A stretch of 6,776 nt of DNA from Gammaproteobacteria bacterium (GTDB lineage Bacteria; Pseudomonadota; Gammaproteobacteria; SZUA-140): positions 1 through 6,776 of the forward strand of contig JALSHQ010000013.1 in assembly GCA_026982145.1 (NCBI GenBank). The letters run 5' to 3'. The translations under genes were made by a program, and so were the position numbers. This document shows positions 5,583 through 6,776 of the stretch, in pieces. Position 1 is the first letter of the stretch. The number at the start of each line of letters is the position of its first letter. The notes beneath the pieces were generated by a model that saw nothing but the letters and a program-made list of their open reading frames with translations, made no database searches and was not told the origin of the DNA.

Positions 5583-6602
5583 ATGAACCGTTCTGAACAC
5601 ATCTTTGCACAATATGTACGCATCCTTGGGCGCGGCAAAAGAGGCAGCCGCTCACTTAATAGAGAGGAAGCTTTCTCTGCAATGCGCATGATTCTCAACG
5701 ATGAGGTCGAACCCGTTCAACTCGGCGCATTCCTGATGTTGCTGCGTGTCAAAGAAGAGAGCCCTGAAGAGCTGGCAGGCTTTGTAGATGCTGCGCGCGC
5801 ATCGCTACCACAAGTGCCCTCCTGTGCACCCAATAATATTGACCTAGACTGGTCCAGCTATGCTGGCAAACGCCGTCAACTCCCGTGGTTTATACTTGCG
5901 GCACTGCTACTGGCTGAAAATGGCACCACCGTTCTGATGCACGGCACTGCCGGTCAGCGCGATAACCGAATCTACACACCCGAGGTGATGAGACGCTTTG
6001 GCATTGCTGATTGCGAGTCTTTAGAGGTTGCGGTCGAACAGATTAAGTCGAACAACATCGCATTCATATCACTTGAACATTTCAGCCCAAAACTCAAGCA
6101 GATTATGGCGCTTCGTAATCTGCTAGGGCTGCGCTCTCCTATCAACACATTATTACGCATTCTTAACCCACTCGGTGCCCCCCATTTAATGCAAGGCACT
6201 TTTCACCCCGGCTACCGCCCGATCCATCAACAGGCAGCGCTCCACCTAAAGCAGGCTCACATGGCCGTTTTCAAAGGTGAAGGGGGTGAGTGTGAACGTA
6301 ACCCGGATAGCGACTGCGAGGTCTTCTCCGTTCACCATGGGGATGCCAGCGAAGAGCGCTGGCCCGCCATCTTTAAAACACGCCACCTGAAAGATGAGTC
6401 GATGGATGCCAATCGCCTGCTTCAAGTATGGCACGGTGAGGCAGATGATGAGTACGGGGTAGCTGCGGTGATCGGGACGACCGCTATCGCTCTAAGAATG
6501 ATGAGCAGAGCGGCAACGCCTGAGGCGGCAATGGATCAAGCAAAAGCGATGTGGGAAAAACGCAATAGAGCACAATACCCGCGTTCACCAATGGAACCTT
6601 AA
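5583..6602 (+). CDS. ybiB: TrpD2/YbiB-type protein (anthranilate phosphoribosyltransferase fold, probably nucleic-acid binding)
   Basis: A 339-residue protein with the two-domain glycosyltransferase family 3 fold. The N-terminal helical domain is about 8-75, with EVEPVQLGAFLMLLRVKEESPEELAGF (41-67), much like TrpD. The C-terminal domain keeps LGLRSPINTLLRILNPLGAP (181-200) and KGEGGECERNP (231-241). The TrpD catalytic PRPP loop GTGGD is replaced by DLDWSSYAGKRRQLP (87-101), and the NxSxxSKSGSxD stretch after HG by TAGQRDNRIYTPEV (121-134), so tryptophan synthesis is unlikely. E. coli YbiB (TrpD2) binds DNA and RNA without sequence preference and is LexA-controlled. I see no SOS box here. No clear Shine-Dalgarno precedes the ATG, but GRGKRGSRSLNREEA (16-30) matches YbiB N-termini, which supports this start. 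No good promoter is seen in the 29 bases after the yccA terminator. The stop overlaps the convergent tsaB stop. The family call is firm; the molecular role is inferred. Confidence 0.85.
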   Translation: MNRSEHIFAQYVRILGRGKRGSRSLNREEAFSAMRMILNDEVEPVQLGAFLMLLRVKEESPEELAGFVDAARASLPQVPSCAPNNIDLDWSSYAGKRRQLPWFILAALLLAENGTTVLMHGTAGQRDNRIYTPEVMRRFGIADCESLEVAVEQIKSNNIAFISLEHFSPKLKQIMALRNLLGLRSPINTLLRILNPLGAPHLMQGTFHPGYRPIHQQAALHLKQAHMAVFKGEGGECERNPDSDCEVFSVHHGDASEERWPAIFKTRHLKDESMDANRLLQVWHGEADDEYGVAAVIGTTAIALRMMSRAATPEAAMDQAKAMWEKRNRAQYPRSPMEP

Positions 6603-6775
6603 ACTTTCTTTTTGGCCGCAACATTATTGCGCAGGTATACGGGCTGTGCCTCTTCAGCAACCACTGCCTCCCCTGCAGCAACACCCAGCACGCCAAGTGC
6701 AGCAATGTGACCAGCGCGTGGAAAGTATTCGGCTTCAGTGCCACTCAGCAACCCGCCGTAGCGAGCCGCCAATAA
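6599..6775 (-). CDS. tsaB: C-terminal end of TsaB (tRNA t6A synthesis), partial, enters from right edge
   Basis: On the minus strand the frame beginning at 6775 is open for 58 codons to TAA (6601-6599). It ends in AEEAQPVYLRNNVAAKKKV, after a segment with YFPRAGHIAALG. The PVYLRN-V-A-KK ending is the signature of TsaB (YeaZ) proteins, whose E. coli member ends with a very similar AEPVYLRNEVAWKK. TsaB is an inactive ASKHA-fold paralogue of TsaD. With TsaD and TsaE it makes threonylcarbamoyladenosine at position 37 of ANN-decoding tRNAs in the cytoplasm. Only about a quarter of the usual 230 residues is visible, so the fold core and start lie outside. The stop codon overlaps that of the convergent TrpD2 gene in the palindrome TTAA, and no terminator hairpin is evident between them. 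Confidence 0.85.
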   Translation of the reverse strand, partial: LLAARYGGLLSGTEAEYFPRAGHIAALGVLGVAAGEAVVAEEAQPVYLRNNVAAKKKV

Positions 6776-6776
6776 C

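Noticed and set aside
6484..6744. Minus-strand 86-codon ORF at the right end
   Set aside because: A neighbouring frame over the same bases gives the TsaB C-terminus ending in PVYLRNNVAAKKKV, so this frame is a shadow.

Overview
The window is a compact piece of a gammaproteobacterial chromosome. Evidence for this is the divergent tesA / ybbA-ybbP arrangement known from E. coli, a GacA/UvrY response regulator, a YccA-type Bax-inhibitor protein beside a tRNA-Ser(UGA), a YbiB/TrpD2-type protein and the end of a TsaB gene. The gene order differs from E. coli: gacA lies between tesA and the tRNA, with no uvrC or pgsA beside it. This points to a gammaproteobacterium outside the Enterobacterales. I cannot name the genus.

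Layout. Positions 1-3115 (minus strand) hold an ABC transporter operon: the ATPase ybbA, then the large FtsX-type permease ybbP, which overlaps it by an ATGA junction and runs off the left edge. At 3114 the periplasmic SGNH hydrolase tesA starts on the plus strand, its ATG sharing two bases with the ybbA ATG. tesA converges on and overlaps gacA (minus, 3743-4390). Upstream of gacA and in the same direction is a tRNA-Ser(UGA) (4467-4557), whose two flanks are complementary to each other. A 239-bp intergenic stretch then separates the tRNA from yccA (plus, 4797-5498), which has a recognisable sigma70-like promoter and a strong intrinsic terminator. The trpD2/ybiB-type gene follows (plus, 5583-6602). 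Its stop codon shares bases with that of a minus-strand gene entering from the right edge, identified as the C-terminal end of TsaB.

How the genes may work together. YbbA, YbbP and TesA form one plausible unit: an inner-membrane MacB/Lol-type transporter with a periplasmic lipolytic enzyme that acts on what it extracts. GacA is a global response regulator. The tRNA and TsaB both concern translation (TsaB makes t6A on ANN-decoding tRNAs, not on this one). YccA is an FtsH-associated membrane protein in E. coli. These last genes look like neighbours, not a pathway.

The window is mostly ordinary core genome, and I see no phage, IS, CRISPR or defence system. The points worth a second look are the extreme compaction (start codons sharing CATG, stop codons sharing TTAA), the complementary flanks around the tRNA, and the incomplete active-site motifs of YccA and TrpD2.
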